The notes beneath the pieces are model-generated. The model was given only the letters and a program-made list of their open reading frames with translations. It had not been told where the DNA came from and made no database searches. From Aquimarina muelleri DSM 19832 (lineage in GTDB: Bacteria; Bacteroidota; Bacteroidia; Flavobacteriales; Flavobacteriaceae), in contig NZ_AUML01000031.1 of the NCBI RefSeq assembly GCF_000430665.1, positions 1 through 64,000 of the forward strand: a stretch of 64,000 bases of DNA, written 5' to 3'. Positions 55,058-64,000 of this stretch are shown here, piece after piece. The position numbers and the translations under genes were made by a program. How positions within the stretch are numbered: position 1 is the stretch's first letter; every line of letters starts with the position of its first letter.

Positions 55058-58000
55058 ATGAAAAAAATAATTATACTACTGTTACTTATAACAGTAATAA
55101 TCCCAAATGCATTTGGACAAGAAGGGATTACCTTAACAAAAGATAACAAAGCATATTATCGCCTTACTGTTTCTGGAAACAGGTCACATGATAATGGTCC
55201 TTTGGGGGTTGACTGTGATTATGGCATTAAAGAAATTCGATTTCTGGACAAGAATAATAAAACAGTTAAAACAATAGATGCCGATGGAAAACATGGAGTG
55301 TTTAGTTATGATACAGAAAACCAACAATTCACAAAAAATCAATTTCCTGTAAAAATTCATATTGATAATGATTTTAATGATAGATTGTTGTGTAAAGGCT
55401 GGCTTTTTTATGATGGGCTTGATAGTTGGTTTACTGATAGATTTAGAGATGAAAGTATGGATGTTATAAAAGTCGAATACGGAAATGCGTGTTACCCTCA
55501 AGGATATTCTGGATTTTGGAAACCAGATCATAAATATTATGGAGGTATCTTTTACATGACTGAATCCAAGGTTTATATGCATGATCTTAAAGTGAAATCT
55601 AATACAGTAGTACAAATAAAAACTCCAAAAGAACCATTGTACTTAGCTAGTGATGAGTATATAACGATAGCTCTTCCTGATAATTTATTAGATGGTTATT
55701 CATATTATTGGAGGTATCAAGTGGGAAGTGGTCGTTATAACAATATCCCATCAAAATACATCACTGCAAAAAATGGTAAAAAAGTATTGCGCATAAAAGG
55801 AAAGGAATTTCTAAATGAAACGGCATATGGCAAAAGAGTACGACTAGAATTAGTTACTCAATGTAAAACATCAAACCCTGTGTCCTTTACCTATTATCCA
55901 TCTGCTCCTCGAGTAACAAAAATAGAAACCACCAATCCTATTTGTTATAAAGGGGATGGAGAGGTTAAAATAGTTTTTAATAGAAATCTAAAGACTATAG
56001 TACAAGAAAAGTTAACTGTTAATCTTAAAGATAATCTAGGTATTAAATATTCTAGTGGAGTTCTTACATCATTCAAAAAAGAAAGTACTGATACTTACAG
56101 TTATACATTTAAAGGAGTAAAAGAAGGAAACTATACAATAGAATTCGCAGGAGGAAACATGAAAATTGGAGGACAGATAATAAGTACCGTAATTAGAGAT
56201 CCCAAAGATCCTGTAAATATTGTAGATCCTTCACAAATCGTTTTTAGTATTAGTAGTAAAAACTCTAGCTGTAATGATAATGATAACGACCCCAATAACA
56301 ATAATGACGGAGAAATCACAATCAATGTAGAAGGAGGTAGCGATGGTATTTATCAATATTCGATTCAAAAAGTAGGTGATACAAGCTCCTTGCGTTGGTA
56401 TGATTTCAAAAAGAATAATAGTCATATCATAAAAAATGTACAACCAGAACAATACGAAGTTCGAGTACAAAAAAAAACAGGAAACATCTATTGTGCTGGA
56501 TATCATAAAGATAATATTTTAGAAAAAATTGCCACTCTCACCATTACAGAACCTACTGCTACGCTACAAGTAGAGAATGTATTTCATAAAGAACCTACTG
56601 CATTTGGTTTTGAAGATGGAAAAATTAGATATAAAATTTCTGGAGGAACTCCTTTTGATAATGGAACCTATAATTATGAATGGAAAAATTCTAAAGGTAA
56701 TATCCTTACTTCTACCCATACCGAAGTGTTATTGGATAATAAAGGTTATGTAATCACATTACATTCTATTGGGGCTGATACGTATACATTACAAGTTACC
56801 GATAAAAATTATAAAGAGGCAACATATAAGACAGGGTGTTTCGAAGAAAATATAGTATTCAAATTAGAACAACCCAACGCTCTTAAAGTAATTTTTGAAG
56901 TTACAAACCCGATTTCATGTAACATTTCTAATGAATATAGTGACGGAAAAGATCTTGAAAAACCTTTTAATACCCCCGATCAGTTTCAAGATGGAGAACT
57001 CATAGTACATGTTACAGGTGGGGTTCGCTATAGTACAAGCGGAATTATAGATGCTAATACTCCTAGTAATGAAAAAGGAAATAAGCTTCCTTATTATTAT
57101 CATTGGAAAAAGAAGATAAATAATATATGGGAAAACATATCAATAAATGATAGTATTATCAAACATCAAAGTTTTGGAGATTATGCATTGAATGTTACTG
57201 ATAAAAATGGAATTGTATTAGGGACGTATAGCTCTTCAAAAAATAGTAAAGATGAATTACAATATAGTCTCGTAACGGCTATCGATAGTCTTTTCTATCT
57301 AACACAACCAGAAAAATTAGAAATTACTTTTGAAAAAACAAAGATAAGTTGTGCTAGTGGAGCAGATGCTACTGCCAAGGCCATTATAAAAGGAGGAACA
57401 CCACCGTATACATATTACTGGAGCAATGGGGCGAATACAGCTTTCACAGATCATCTAATCGCAGGAAAACACTCGATCTATGTAACAGATAGCAAGGGAT
57501 GTGTTATAGAAGATGTAGTTACTATCGAGCAACCTAATGGATTAGTAATCGAGCCTGTATATGTTGCATATCCTACTTGTTATCAAGGAGATGACGGGCA
57601 TGTGCAAGTAGCAATTAAAGGAGGTACTCCACCATATACGTATTCTTGGAATACTGGTAATATTACTACAGAGATAAAAAATATAGCAGCAGGAACGTAC
57701 ACTTTTGAGGTAACTGATAATGAAGGATGTAAAGCGTTTTATGAAGAAACCTTAAAAGACCCTGAACCTGTAATCGTAACGTTAAAAGAGAAACGAAATT
57801 TGTGTAAAGATCAAACTTTGCAATTAGATGTTAAGATTGATGACCCAAAATCTACATATAACTGGTCTAGTGATAATGGATTTACGAGTAGCAGTAATAT
57901 AGTTACAATCGATCAAACAGGAGTATACACAGCAACAGTAACCAATGGATTAGGATGTAGTAGTCAAGGAACGATTGAAGTAGTCATTTTTGATACAACC

Positions 58001-58534
58001 GAAATCGATGCTCATTATTTAATCGCTACACAAGCTTATGTAGAACAAGAAGTAACTCTAATTAATATTAGTAATCCAATAGGTGAAAAGGTAGAGTGGA
58101 ATGTTTCTGAGGGAGGTAATATACTTAAAGAAAGTAAAGATGAACTTACAATACTCTTTGATAAAGAAGGTACTTACGAAGTTAATTTAAGATCTCATGT
58201 AGGGGATTGTTTTGAAGACTTTACAAAAAAAATTATAGTACAATCTACAATAGAAACATATAAACCGTCTGACAATGATAGCTTTATAAAAGAGTTTATA
58301 GTGTTTCCTAATCCTAATATCGGAACATTTCAAACAAAAATAGCACTACAAAAACCCTCTGATATTTCGGTGAAGATTATTAATCTGGCATCAGGGATGG
58401 TTCTCGATGAGAGAACAGAACAGAATAATATAGACTTTCTGTTAAACTATTCGATTTCGCTGCCCTCGGGAGTATATTTAGTGTTATTAGAAACTCCTCA
58501 AGGATCCTCAAGGAGAAAACTAGTAGTTGAATAA
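55058..58534 (+). CDS. SprB-repeat protein with T9SS sorting domain (surface operon gene 3)
   Basis: A 1158-aa protein with a signal peptide (MKKIIILLLLITVIIPNAFGQ). SprB-type repeats are best seen at about 762-925 (KGGTPPYTYYWSNGANT, then GKHSIYVTDSKGCV; KGGTPPYTYSWNTG, then GTYTFEVTDNEGC), with earlier weaker ones. Residues about 1075-1158 form a type A T9SS sorting domain: FIVFPNPNIGTFQTKIAL, then ISVKIINLASGMVL, SGVYLVLLET and the basic RRKLVVE end. It is thus moved through type IX secretion to the surface. SprB repeats are known from a gliding adhesin. Confidence 0.9.
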   Translation: MKKIIILLLLITVIIPNAFGQEGITLTKDNKAYYRLTVSGNRSHDNGPLGVDCDYGIKEIRFLDKNNKTVKTIDADGKHGVFSYDTENQQFTKNQFPVKIHIDNDFNDRLLCKGWLFYDGLDSWFTDRFRDESMDVIKVEYGNACYPQGYSGFWKPDHKYYGGIFYMTESKVYMHDLKVKSNTVVQIKTPKEPLYLASDEYITIALPDNLLDGYSYYWRYQVGSGRYNNIPSKYITAKNGKKVLRIKGKEFLNETAYGKRVRLELVTQCKTSNPVSFTYYPSAPRVTKIETTNPICYKGDGEVKIVFNRNLKTIVQEKLTVNLKDNLGIKYSSGVLTSFKKESTDTYSYTFKGVKEGNYTIEFAGGNMKIGGQIISTVIRDPKDPVNIVDPSQIVFSISSKNSSCNDNDNDPNNNNDGEITINVEGGSDGIYQYSIQKVGDTSSLRWYDFKKNNSHIIKNVQPEQYEVRVQKKTGNIYCAGYHKDNILEKIATLTITEPTATLQVENVFHKEPTAFGFEDGKIRYKISGGTPFDNGTYNYEWKNSKGNILTSTHTEVLLDNKGYVITLHSIGADTYTLQVTDKNYKEATYKTGCFEENIVFKLEQPNALKVIFEVTNPISCNISNEYSDGKDLEKPFNTPDQFQDGELIVHVTGGVRYSTSGIIDANTPSNEKGNKLPYYYHWKKKINNIWENISINDSIIKHQSFGDYALNVTDKNGIVLGTYSSSKNSKDELQYSLVTAIDSLFYLTQPEKLEITFEKTKISCASGADATAKAIIKGGTPPYTYYWSNGANTAFTDHLIAGKHSIYVTDSKGCVIEDVVTIEQPNGLVIEPVYVAYPTCYQGDDGHVQVAIKGGTPPYTYSWNTGNITTEIKNIAAGTYTFEVTDNEGCKAFYEETLKDPEPVIVTLKEKRNLCKDQTLQLDVKIDDPKSTYNWSSDNGFTSSSNIVTIDQTGVYTATVTNGLGCSSQGTIEVVIFDTTEIDAHYLIATQAYVEQEVTLINISNPIGEKVEWNVSEGGNILKESKDELTILFDKEGTYEVNLRSHVGDCFEDFTKKIIVQSTIETYKPSDNDSFIKEFIVFPNPNIGTFQTKIALQKPSDISVKIINLASGMVLDERTEQNNIDFLLNYSISLPSGVYLVLLETPQGSSRRKLVVE

Positions 58535-58570
58535 CCCGAATATTAATTCGATAAAGGAACTCTAAAAAGG

Positions 58571-59914
58571 ATGAAAAAAATAAGGTATATTATACTCATA
58601 CTATCGTTTTGGTCTTGTCTTAAAGAAGAAGCAATACCAGTAGTTGTAGATTTTGAATATGAAGTGATTAATAATGATTATTCCGTTCCCGTAAGTATTG
58701 TTTTTTTTAATAGAACAGAAGGAGCAGATCAATATGAATGGTATTTTGAAGGAGCAAATCTTTCACGATCTGTAGATAGAAACCCTGGGATTGTTAAATT
58801 TAATAAAAAAGGAAATTATACAATAAAACTTACCGCTACAAATATAGATGGTTCTATAGATAGTAAGATTTTAAAAATAAAAATAGAAGCCCCATTAATC
58901 CTTGATTTTACAGCTACTAATGTAATAAATACTTTTTCTCCGGCTACTTATACTGTTACAAACCTATCCAAAGGAGCAACTACATATAAGTGGTTATTCG
59001 AAGGAGGAACCCCTTTAAGCTCTAGAGATCAAAACCCTAAAGAAATTGTATTTAAAGAACCCGGAGAACATAAAATTGAATTAGAGATAAGTAATGGCAG
59101 AGAAACCTATACCAAGAATACATCTGTTATAGTTGCTCCATATTTAAGTACTGATTTTGAGTATACAATTGCTTTTACTAATGATGATTATCAAATACCT
59201 GCAAAAGTTAATTTTACGAGTACATCCATAAGTACTACCGATTATATATGGACTATCGAAGGAGCCAATATTACTACCTCACAAGATAAAGATGTAGAAG
59301 TTGTGTTTAATACGATAGGAGAACAAAAAATTACTCTTACAGCTTCTAACGGTAAAGAAATTAAATCTGTAAGTAAAAATATAACATTTTTAAAAAATAC
59401 AAATCTTAGAGAGTTTAAAGATATTAAGCTCGGTATTAATACCGCTCATAAAAATAATAGCGTAGGTAGTTTTTTTAGTATCTCATCACGAAAAGTATAT
59501 ACAAAACAAGAAATAACTCCTGAAATAGGAAAAACTATAGACCTAGTTTTTTATGGATTAAATAGTACGTATACAAGAAATCAATTTGTAAGCCCTAATC
59601 AACTATCAAAGACTCCTTTTGATAATATCCAGAAACCAAAAACAACTACATTTATTAACACACAAGAGTTATGTAATTGCCCAGACTCGTTAACTAAAAA
59701 ACAGTTTGATGAAATGATAGATGACGCACAGCTCACAAAACTTACTCTGGATACGGAGGATAACTTATATTTTGATAACATAGTCGTACCTAGAATTATA
59801 TTGTTTAAAACACAAGAAGGAAAAAAAGGAGCAATCAAAATCAAAGAATATAATAGTAATGGAGAAAATTCATACATCCTAGTTGATATAAAAGTGCAGA
59901 AAGAAAAACGATAA
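58571..59914 (+). CDS. PKD-domain lipoprotein (surface operon gene 4)
   Basis: A 447-aa protein. The start MKKIRYIILILSFWSC (Cys16) looks like a lipobox, although W at -2 is unusual. Three PKD-like domains follow (ADQYEWYFEGANLSRSVDRNPGIVKFNKKGNYTIKLTATN; YKWLFEGGTPLSSRDQNPKEIV; YIWTIEGANITTSQDKDVEVVF), each ending near LTATN or similar. The C-terminal 150 residues (ELCNCPDSLTKKQFDEMIDDAQL) have two close cysteines and are unrecognised. It would be anchored to a membrane as a ligand-binding part of the assembly. Confidence 0.82.
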   Translation: MKKIRYIILILSFWSCLKEEAIPVVVDFEYEVINNDYSVPVSIVFFNRTEGADQYEWYFEGANLSRSVDRNPGIVKFNKKGNYTIKLTATNIDGSIDSKILKIKIEAPLILDFTATNVINTFSPATYTVTNLSKGATTYKWLFEGGTPLSSRDQNPKEIVFKEPGEHKIELEISNGRETYTKNTSVIVAPYLSTDFEYTIAFTNDDYQIPAKVNFTSTSISTTDYIWTIEGANITTSQDKDVEVVFNTIGEQKITLTASNGKEIKSVSKNITFLKNTNLREFKDIKLGINTAHKNNSVGSFFSISSRKVYTKQEITPEIGKTIDLVFYGLNSTYTRNQFVSPNQLSKTPFDNIQKPKTTTFINTQELCNCPDSLTKKQFDEMIDDAQLTKLTLDTEDNLYFDNIVVPRIILFKTQEGKKGAIKIKEYNSNGENSYILVDIKVQKEKR

Positions 59915-59974
59915 TCTCAAAAAACCAGACACAATAGTATATTAAGTACTAGCAAAAAAGTAATAAAAAAACTG

Positions 59975-61375
59975 ATGAAAGAAAAAATTATATATAGTAT
60001 CGTGATCTCATTATTTTTTGTATCACAGATGTACACACAAATATTACCTGTGCAATCTACAGCACAGTTAATACCTCCATACAGCTTGAAATTATCAGAT
60101 TATAGTACCGCTACTTTAGATAGGATATTTCTAAATATATTATTGATTGATATTGTTGAGCCAACTATACAAGTTAGGCTAAAAATGTATATAGAAAATA
60201 CAGCAGGTTTATCTATCCAAAATAAGAATCTGGTTGTAGGGGCATCACCGATTATTTTAGAAGGTGGTATCCCAACACGATTAACTAACCTTGATTTACG
60301 ACCTTATTTTGAGCTGAATAACCTACAGGGAATTACACCACAACAATACAATACGACTTTACCCGAAGGTTTATATCGGTTTTGTTTTGAAGTGTATGAT
60401 AATATATCTGGTAAGAAAATATCTAAAAAAGATTGTACAACTGTGTATATGGTACTTAATGATCCTCCTTTGTTAAATTTACCCTCTAGAGATGAGCAAA
60501 TTGCGGTAAAAAACCCACAAAATATATTTTTCACTTGGACTCCCAGACATCTTAATGCAACTAATGTAGAGTATGAGTTTACATTAAAAGAGTTATGGGA
60601 TACGAATACAGATCCACAAACAGATTTTTTAAAAAGCCCTCCATTATATCAAACAACTATTAGGGCTACAGCACTATTATACGGTCCTGCAGAAACGCAA
60701 CTTTTACCGAATAAAACGTATGGCTGGCGTGTTAAAGCCTATGTTGATGATGGTATTAGTAAAACATCGGTGTTTAAGAATGATGGGTATAGCGAAATCT
60801 ATCACTTTGTATATACAGATACTTGTGAAGAACCTAAATATGTCTTGGCAGAATCAGAAGGAGTAACTAAAGAAAATATAACCTGGCAAGTTTCAGATCA
60901 TAAGCAATATCAAGTAGAATACCGTAAAAAAGGATCTCAAAATGAATGGTTTAAGGGTAATACTACCAGGAATACCGTTACTATATACGACCTAGAACCT
61001 GGCACTACATATGAATATAGAGTTGGGGGACAATGTATGAGTAAGGGTTCTTATGTGTATTCTACAACTTCAAATTTCACAACCACCATAGCAACAACAG
61101 ACGATGAGACTTCAAATTATAATTGTGGCATACAACCAGATATAAAAATTACGAATCAAGAGCCTTTGGCAAGTTTGGATTTGGGTAAAAGTTTTACTGC
61201 GGGAGATTTTGATGTAACGTTACAAGAAATAAGTGGAGGAAACGGTGTTTTTAGTGGTAAAGGATATATAACAGTACCATACATTAGAGGTGCTAAAATT
61301 ATAGTAGACTTTAGTAATGTTAAAATAAATACCGAATATCAATTGATTGAAGGTGTTGTTTATACGAGTAAATAG
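59975..61375 (+). CDS. TANFOR-domain and FN3 exported protein, short form (surface operon gene 5)
   Basis: A 466-aa protein with a signal peptide (KIIYSIVISLFFVSQMYTQ). Residues about 20-290 match the TANFOR domain known from Tannerella forsythia and flavobacteria (LPVQSTAQLIPPYSLKLSDY; YFELNNLQGITPQQYNTTLPEGLYRFCFEVYD; WTPRHLNATNVEYEFTLKELWD). An FN3-like unit is at about 295-370. The last 85 residues (LGKSFTAGDFDVTLQEISGGNG; FSGKGYITVPYIRG; YQLIEGVVYTSK) look like the opening of the module that continues in giant TANFOR proteins, but this protein ends there. Confidence 0.85.
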   Translation: MKEKIIYSIVISLFFVSQMYTQILPVQSTAQLIPPYSLKLSDYSTATLDRIFLNILLIDIVEPTIQVRLKMYIENTAGLSIQNKNLVVGASPIILEGGIPTRLTNLDLRPYFELNNLQGITPQQYNTTLPEGLYRFCFEVYDNISGKKISKKDCTTVYMVLNDPPLLNLPSRDEQIAVKNPQNIFFTWTPRHLNATNVEYEFTLKELWDTNTDPQTDFLKSPPLYQTTIRATALLYGPAETQLLPNKTYGWRVKAYVDDGISKTSVFKNDGYSEIYHFVYTDTCEEPKYVLAESEGVTKENITWQVSDHKQYQVEYRKKGSQNEWFKGNTTRNTVTIYDLEPGTTYEYRVGGQCMSKGSYVYSTTSNFTTTIATTDDETSNYNCGIQPDIKITNQEPLASLDLGKSFTAGDFDVTLQEISGGNGVFSGKGYITVPYIRGAKIIVDFSNVKINTEYQLIEGVVYTSK

Positions 61376-61389
61376 TACGAACAAGACAT

Positions 61390-61426
61390 CCCGTATATAT
61401 TAGTCCGCTTGAGTAATATATACGGG
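61390..61426 (+). other. Perfect 13-bp hairpin between operon genes 5 and 6
   Basis: CCCGTATATATTA (61390-61402) and TAATATATACGGG (61414-61426) are exact complements around an 11-base loop. No U-run follows, so it is a poor terminator. It may stabilise or process the mRNA. It covers the TTG at 61409 and so argues for a later start of the next gene. Confidence 0.6.
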
Positions 61427-61444
61427 ATAAAAATTAATGTAATT

Positions 61445-63823
61445 TTGAAAAAGATATTCTTGTTTTTATTATTTCCAGTATTTTTATTTTCACAAAACAT
61501 AGACAGTCAGTATATTACTAATATTATTAAAAGTAAGCCAATCAAAATAAATGGTCAGATTTCTGCAAATTCAGTATATTATAGTGCGAATAAAAATTCA
61601 AATAGGAATCCATTTACATATTTTCTTCAAGGGGTACTTAATATAAATATCTATAGTTTTTCAATGCCTGTAGAATATAATTTTTCTAATCAAGGAGAAA
61701 ACTTAGATTACAAATTGCCTTTTGATTATAACACACTTAGTTTACACCCAACGTACAAGTGGATAACTGCCCATATTGGGACTGTAAATATGAGTTTTTC
61801 TCCATATACAATAAATAATCATCAGTTTAGAGGGGGTGGGGTTGATTTAACTCCCTCAAAATCAGTAATAATAAATGCGATGACAGGAGAGTTACGTAAA
61901 GCAATCAGTGAGGATGGTAATCCAAAAACAACCCCATCCTATAGTCGTATGGGATACGGTATCAAAACAAAATTAAAGAAAAAAAAATATAATATCGGGT
62001 TTATGGGGTTTTATGCAAAAGACAATCAAAACTCTATAGATTCTATCCCAGAAGCCAGAAATATATTGCCCAAAGAAAATTTCGTTTTAAGTTTAGAAGG
62101 AGAAGTTAAAATAGCAAAAAACTATACATTACAAGTAGAATATGCTTCTACAGTAATATCAAAAGATATCAGAGCTACACCGTCAAAAGCAACAGAATTT
62201 TCTCTAGCAGGAGTTTTTTTTAATAATCGCATCTCTTCAGAATATTATAATGCTATTAGAACTAGATTAGGATATGTCCAAAAAGCTATAAATTTAGGTA
62301 TAGGATATGAACGTATTGATCCAGGATATGAAACATTGGGAGCATATTTTTTTAATAATGATTTTGAAAACATAACCCTAGATGTCGCCAATACGTTTTT
62401 TAAAAATAAATTATCAGTGTCATTAAATATTGGTTATCAAAGAGATAATTTGGGTAACTCAAAAACAAATAGCACGAATCGTAAGATAGGATCAATCAAT
62501 GCACAAGCTATTGTTTCTGAAAGATTAAGTTTCATGGGGTCTTTTTCTAATTTTACTACTTATACTAATACCAGACCCAATCAATTTGATGATGTAAATG
62601 ACGCTAATTTATTAGATAATCAAGTTGAAGAATTAAATTATAGACAATTATCCAAAAATGCTACATTATCTATGAATTATGTGCTTTCTAATAAGCAGAC
62701 ATCAATTCAAAATTTAATAATTAATTACGCATTAAATGATGTAGCAAATGAGCAAGACGGAAATGTAAGAATAGGAGATGTATCAAGTTTTCATAACTTA
62801 AGTTGTGCACATACTATAAATTTTCCAAAAAATAACATCTCTCTAAATGCAGCTATCAATGGAACATACAATACAATAGGGAAAGAAGAATCAACTACCT
62901 GGGGGCCAAATTTTAGTGTAGGAAAACGTTTTTTTAATAAAGCATTAACCTCTCGTCTAGGAGGATCATACAACCAATCTAGTGCTATATCAGGAAATTC
63001 TACAATCACTAATTTTCGATTAAATTTAAGTTATCTATTATTAGAAAAACACCATTTTAGCTTAAATGCTATTCAGCTATTCAAATCTGTAAATCAAAGA
63101 GATAATTTTAATGAGTTTACTGCTACTTTTAGTTACAATTATGCATTTGGAATTAAGAAACCAAAGATTGGTTTTAATAAGAAGCCTAAAAAACCAAAAT
63201 TGGAAAATGATTCAATCAAAATTCAATATAGAAAATATCGTTTTGAAGGACTTCCGAAAAATATTACTCCACAGCTAGTAGTACTTCCTGAAAAAGAAGG
63301 TTTTGCGCATATCATAAAAGATAGAAAAGGAAAATTAAGTGAATTAAAAGAGCAACTTAAAGAAACAGAAGAGAAAGATAAAAGAGTATATAAAGAAGTA
63401 GCTATTAGTTATCTTAAAGAAATAGATACGTATTTAGAGTTTGCAGAGTTTTATAGTAAAAAAATATACGAAGCTTACTTAAAATTAATACGTGAAGCTA
63501 ATGAAATTGATCGCCAGATACGAGATGAATTTACCGTAGTAAGTGCAAGGATTAATAGTACCGAAGAGAAAGATCCAGAAGATATAAAAAGCCAACAAGT
63601 ATTAGAAAAACGATATGCCTCACATACCGAGTTATTAGAATCGTTACTGCAATGGAACTTAAAACCAGAGAAAATAGAGAATCCAAAAGGAGATATCCAA
63701 ACGCTTAAAAAACGTAATGCATCCAAAGTATTTTCAATGTATCAGGGAGAAAAATCTAAAGAACATATCGTCAAGTTTATCGAAATACAAATGGCAGATA
63801 TGTTTCATAAATTACTGAAATAA
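61445..63823 (+). CDS. Outer-membrane beta-barrel with C-terminal helical extension (surface operon gene 6)
   Basis: A 792-aa protein starting at TTG 61445, where MKKIFLFLLFPVFLFSQ makes a clean signal peptide; an upstream TTG lies in a hairpin. Residues about 25-590 are amphipathic strands with turns and aromatic girdles (YNIGFMGFYAKDN; YTLQVEYASTVI; LSVSLNIGYQRDN), as in a large barrel. Residues about 620-790 are charged and helical (KLSELKEQLKETEEKDKRVYKE), probably periplasmic or extracellular. It differs from PorP/SprF, the usual SprB partner. It is the likely membrane anchor or exit pore of the six-gene set. Confidence 0.78.
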   Translation: MKKIFLFLLFPVFLFSQNIDSQYITNIIKSKPIKINGQISANSVYYSANKNSNRNPFTYFLQGVLNINIYSFSMPVEYNFSNQGENLDYKLPFDYNTLSLHPTYKWITAHIGTVNMSFSPYTINNHQFRGGGVDLTPSKSVIINAMTGELRKAISEDGNPKTTPSYSRMGYGIKTKLKKKKYNIGFMGFYAKDNQNSIDSIPEARNILPKENFVLSLEGEVKIAKNYTLQVEYASTVISKDIRATPSKATEFSLAGVFFNNRISSEYYNAIRTRLGYVQKAINLGIGYERIDPGYETLGAYFFNNDFENITLDVANTFFKNKLSVSLNIGYQRDNLGNSKTNSTNRKIGSINAQAIVSERLSFMGSFSNFTTYTNTRPNQFDDVNDANLLDNQVEELNYRQLSKNATLSMNYVLSNKQTSIQNLIINYALNDVANEQDGNVRIGDVSSFHNLSCAHTINFPKNNISLNAAINGTYNTIGKEESTTWGPNFSVGKRFFNKALTSRLGGSYNQSSAISGNSTITNFRLNLSYLLLEKHHFSLNAIQLFKSVNQRDNFNEFTATFSYNYAFGIKKPKIGFNKKPKKPKLENDSIKIQYRKYRFEGLPKNITPQLVVLPEKEGFAHIIKDRKGKLSELKEQLKETEEKDKRVYKEVAISYLKEIDTYLEFAEFYSKKIYEAYLKLIREANEIDRQIRDEFTVVSARINSTEEKDPEDIKSQQVLEKRYASHTELLESLLQWNLKPEKIENPKGDIQTLKKRNASKVFSMYQGEKSKEHIVKFIEIQMADMFHKLLK

Positions 63824-63966
63824 CAGATAAATAATTAGTGAATTACGACCAGTAATAATTTTGAAAACTATCTTTTTTACTATTTGTAAAAATGTCTTTT
63901 GTTACCAAGAGAGAAAAAGATTCAATGAATAATGAGCAGTAAATCCCGCAGTTAAGGATCAAGTAA

Positions 63967-64000
63967 ATGAAAAAAGAAATTACTTTAACTTCCTATATAA
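63967..64000 (+). CDS. Possible start of a further gene (cut by window edge)
   Basis: ATG at 63967 opens a frame reading MKKEITLTSYI to the window end. The KK-rich start is common here. Too little is visible to identify it. It lies 143 nt past the barrel gene. Confidence 0.3.
   Translation, partial: MKKEITLTSYI

Overview
The window comes from a low-GC member of the Bacteroidota, most likely a marine or gliding Flavobacteriaceae. The evidence is a Rho factor with a long Asn/Arg/Asp-rich insertion, SusC/SusD outer-membrane pairs, TAnnTTTG-type -7 boxes, SprB-like repeats with a type IX secretion (T9SS) sorting tail, a TANFOR-domain protein, DUF4293/DUF3667/DUF1599/BT_3928 family proteins and a Bacteroidota-type class I lanthipeptide. 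Genus cannot be fixed from the sequence alone. No rRNA, tRNA or CRISPR array was seen.

Layout. 1-600: 3' end of an IS982-type transposase. 0.6-17 kb: a core, housekeeping-like block (SH3 envelope protein, msrA, rho, DUF4293, yfcE-type phosphodiesterase, truA with an MsbA-like ABC exporter, DUF3667, the diadenylate cyclase dacA, folP, DUF1599, BT_3928-like DoxX protein, a lone DppB-like permease, tpiA, prmA, clpS). 17-25.6 kb: a secreted HEIGH metalloprotease, a four-gene TetR/ABC/HlyD/TolC efflux or secretion operon whose ABC protein has a degenerate nucleotide-binding domain, and an S41 peptidase lipoprotein with a partner protein. 25.6-26.1 kb: a striking GC-rich island made of REP-like palindromes followed by a 21-bp-period GCGCG-anchored minisatellite. 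26.2-33.7 kb: a minus-strand nutrient-uptake locus (SusC, SusD, Na+ solute symporter, degenerate metallophosphoesterase) next to a DUF2064 glycosyltransferase-like gene.

34-37.2 kb holds a compact class I lanthipeptide cassette: a full-length LanB-type dehydratase and, 85 nt downstream, a 59-aa precursor (missed by ORF calling because it is short) with a double-Gly leader and two back-to-back SxxxxC ring motifs, then a strong terminator. No LanC or dedicated transporter adjoins it. 37.2-39.3 kb is gene-poor and carries a perfect operator-like inverted repeat, copies of a dispersed ~95-bp hairpin element, an orphan bS21 paralogue and two small ORFs. 39.06-47.5 kb is a minus-strand block of small stress/regulator genes (lipocalin-like, esterase-like, DoxX, Crp/Fnr, GyrI-like, YdeI-like, WYL regulator, VOC, SRPBCC-ArsR-SRPBCC) bracketed by two decayed copies of the 5' end and promoter of the same Ada/AraC-type gene. 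It also contains a GNAT gene broken by a single stop codon. The ArsR operon has a clear dual-palindrome operator overlapping its promoter.

48.0-63.8 kb is one co-directional plus-strand operon of six large exported proteins: a 1647-aa beta-rich protein with an Ig-like segment, a fibronectin-III protein, a SprB-repeat protein with a T9SS sorting tail, a PKD-domain lipoprotein, a 466-aa TANFOR-domain protein and an outer-membrane beta-barrel with a C-terminal helical extension. This looks like a multi-component cell-surface assembly of unknown function. With the minimal lanthipeptide cassette, it is the best candidate here for an undescribed system.
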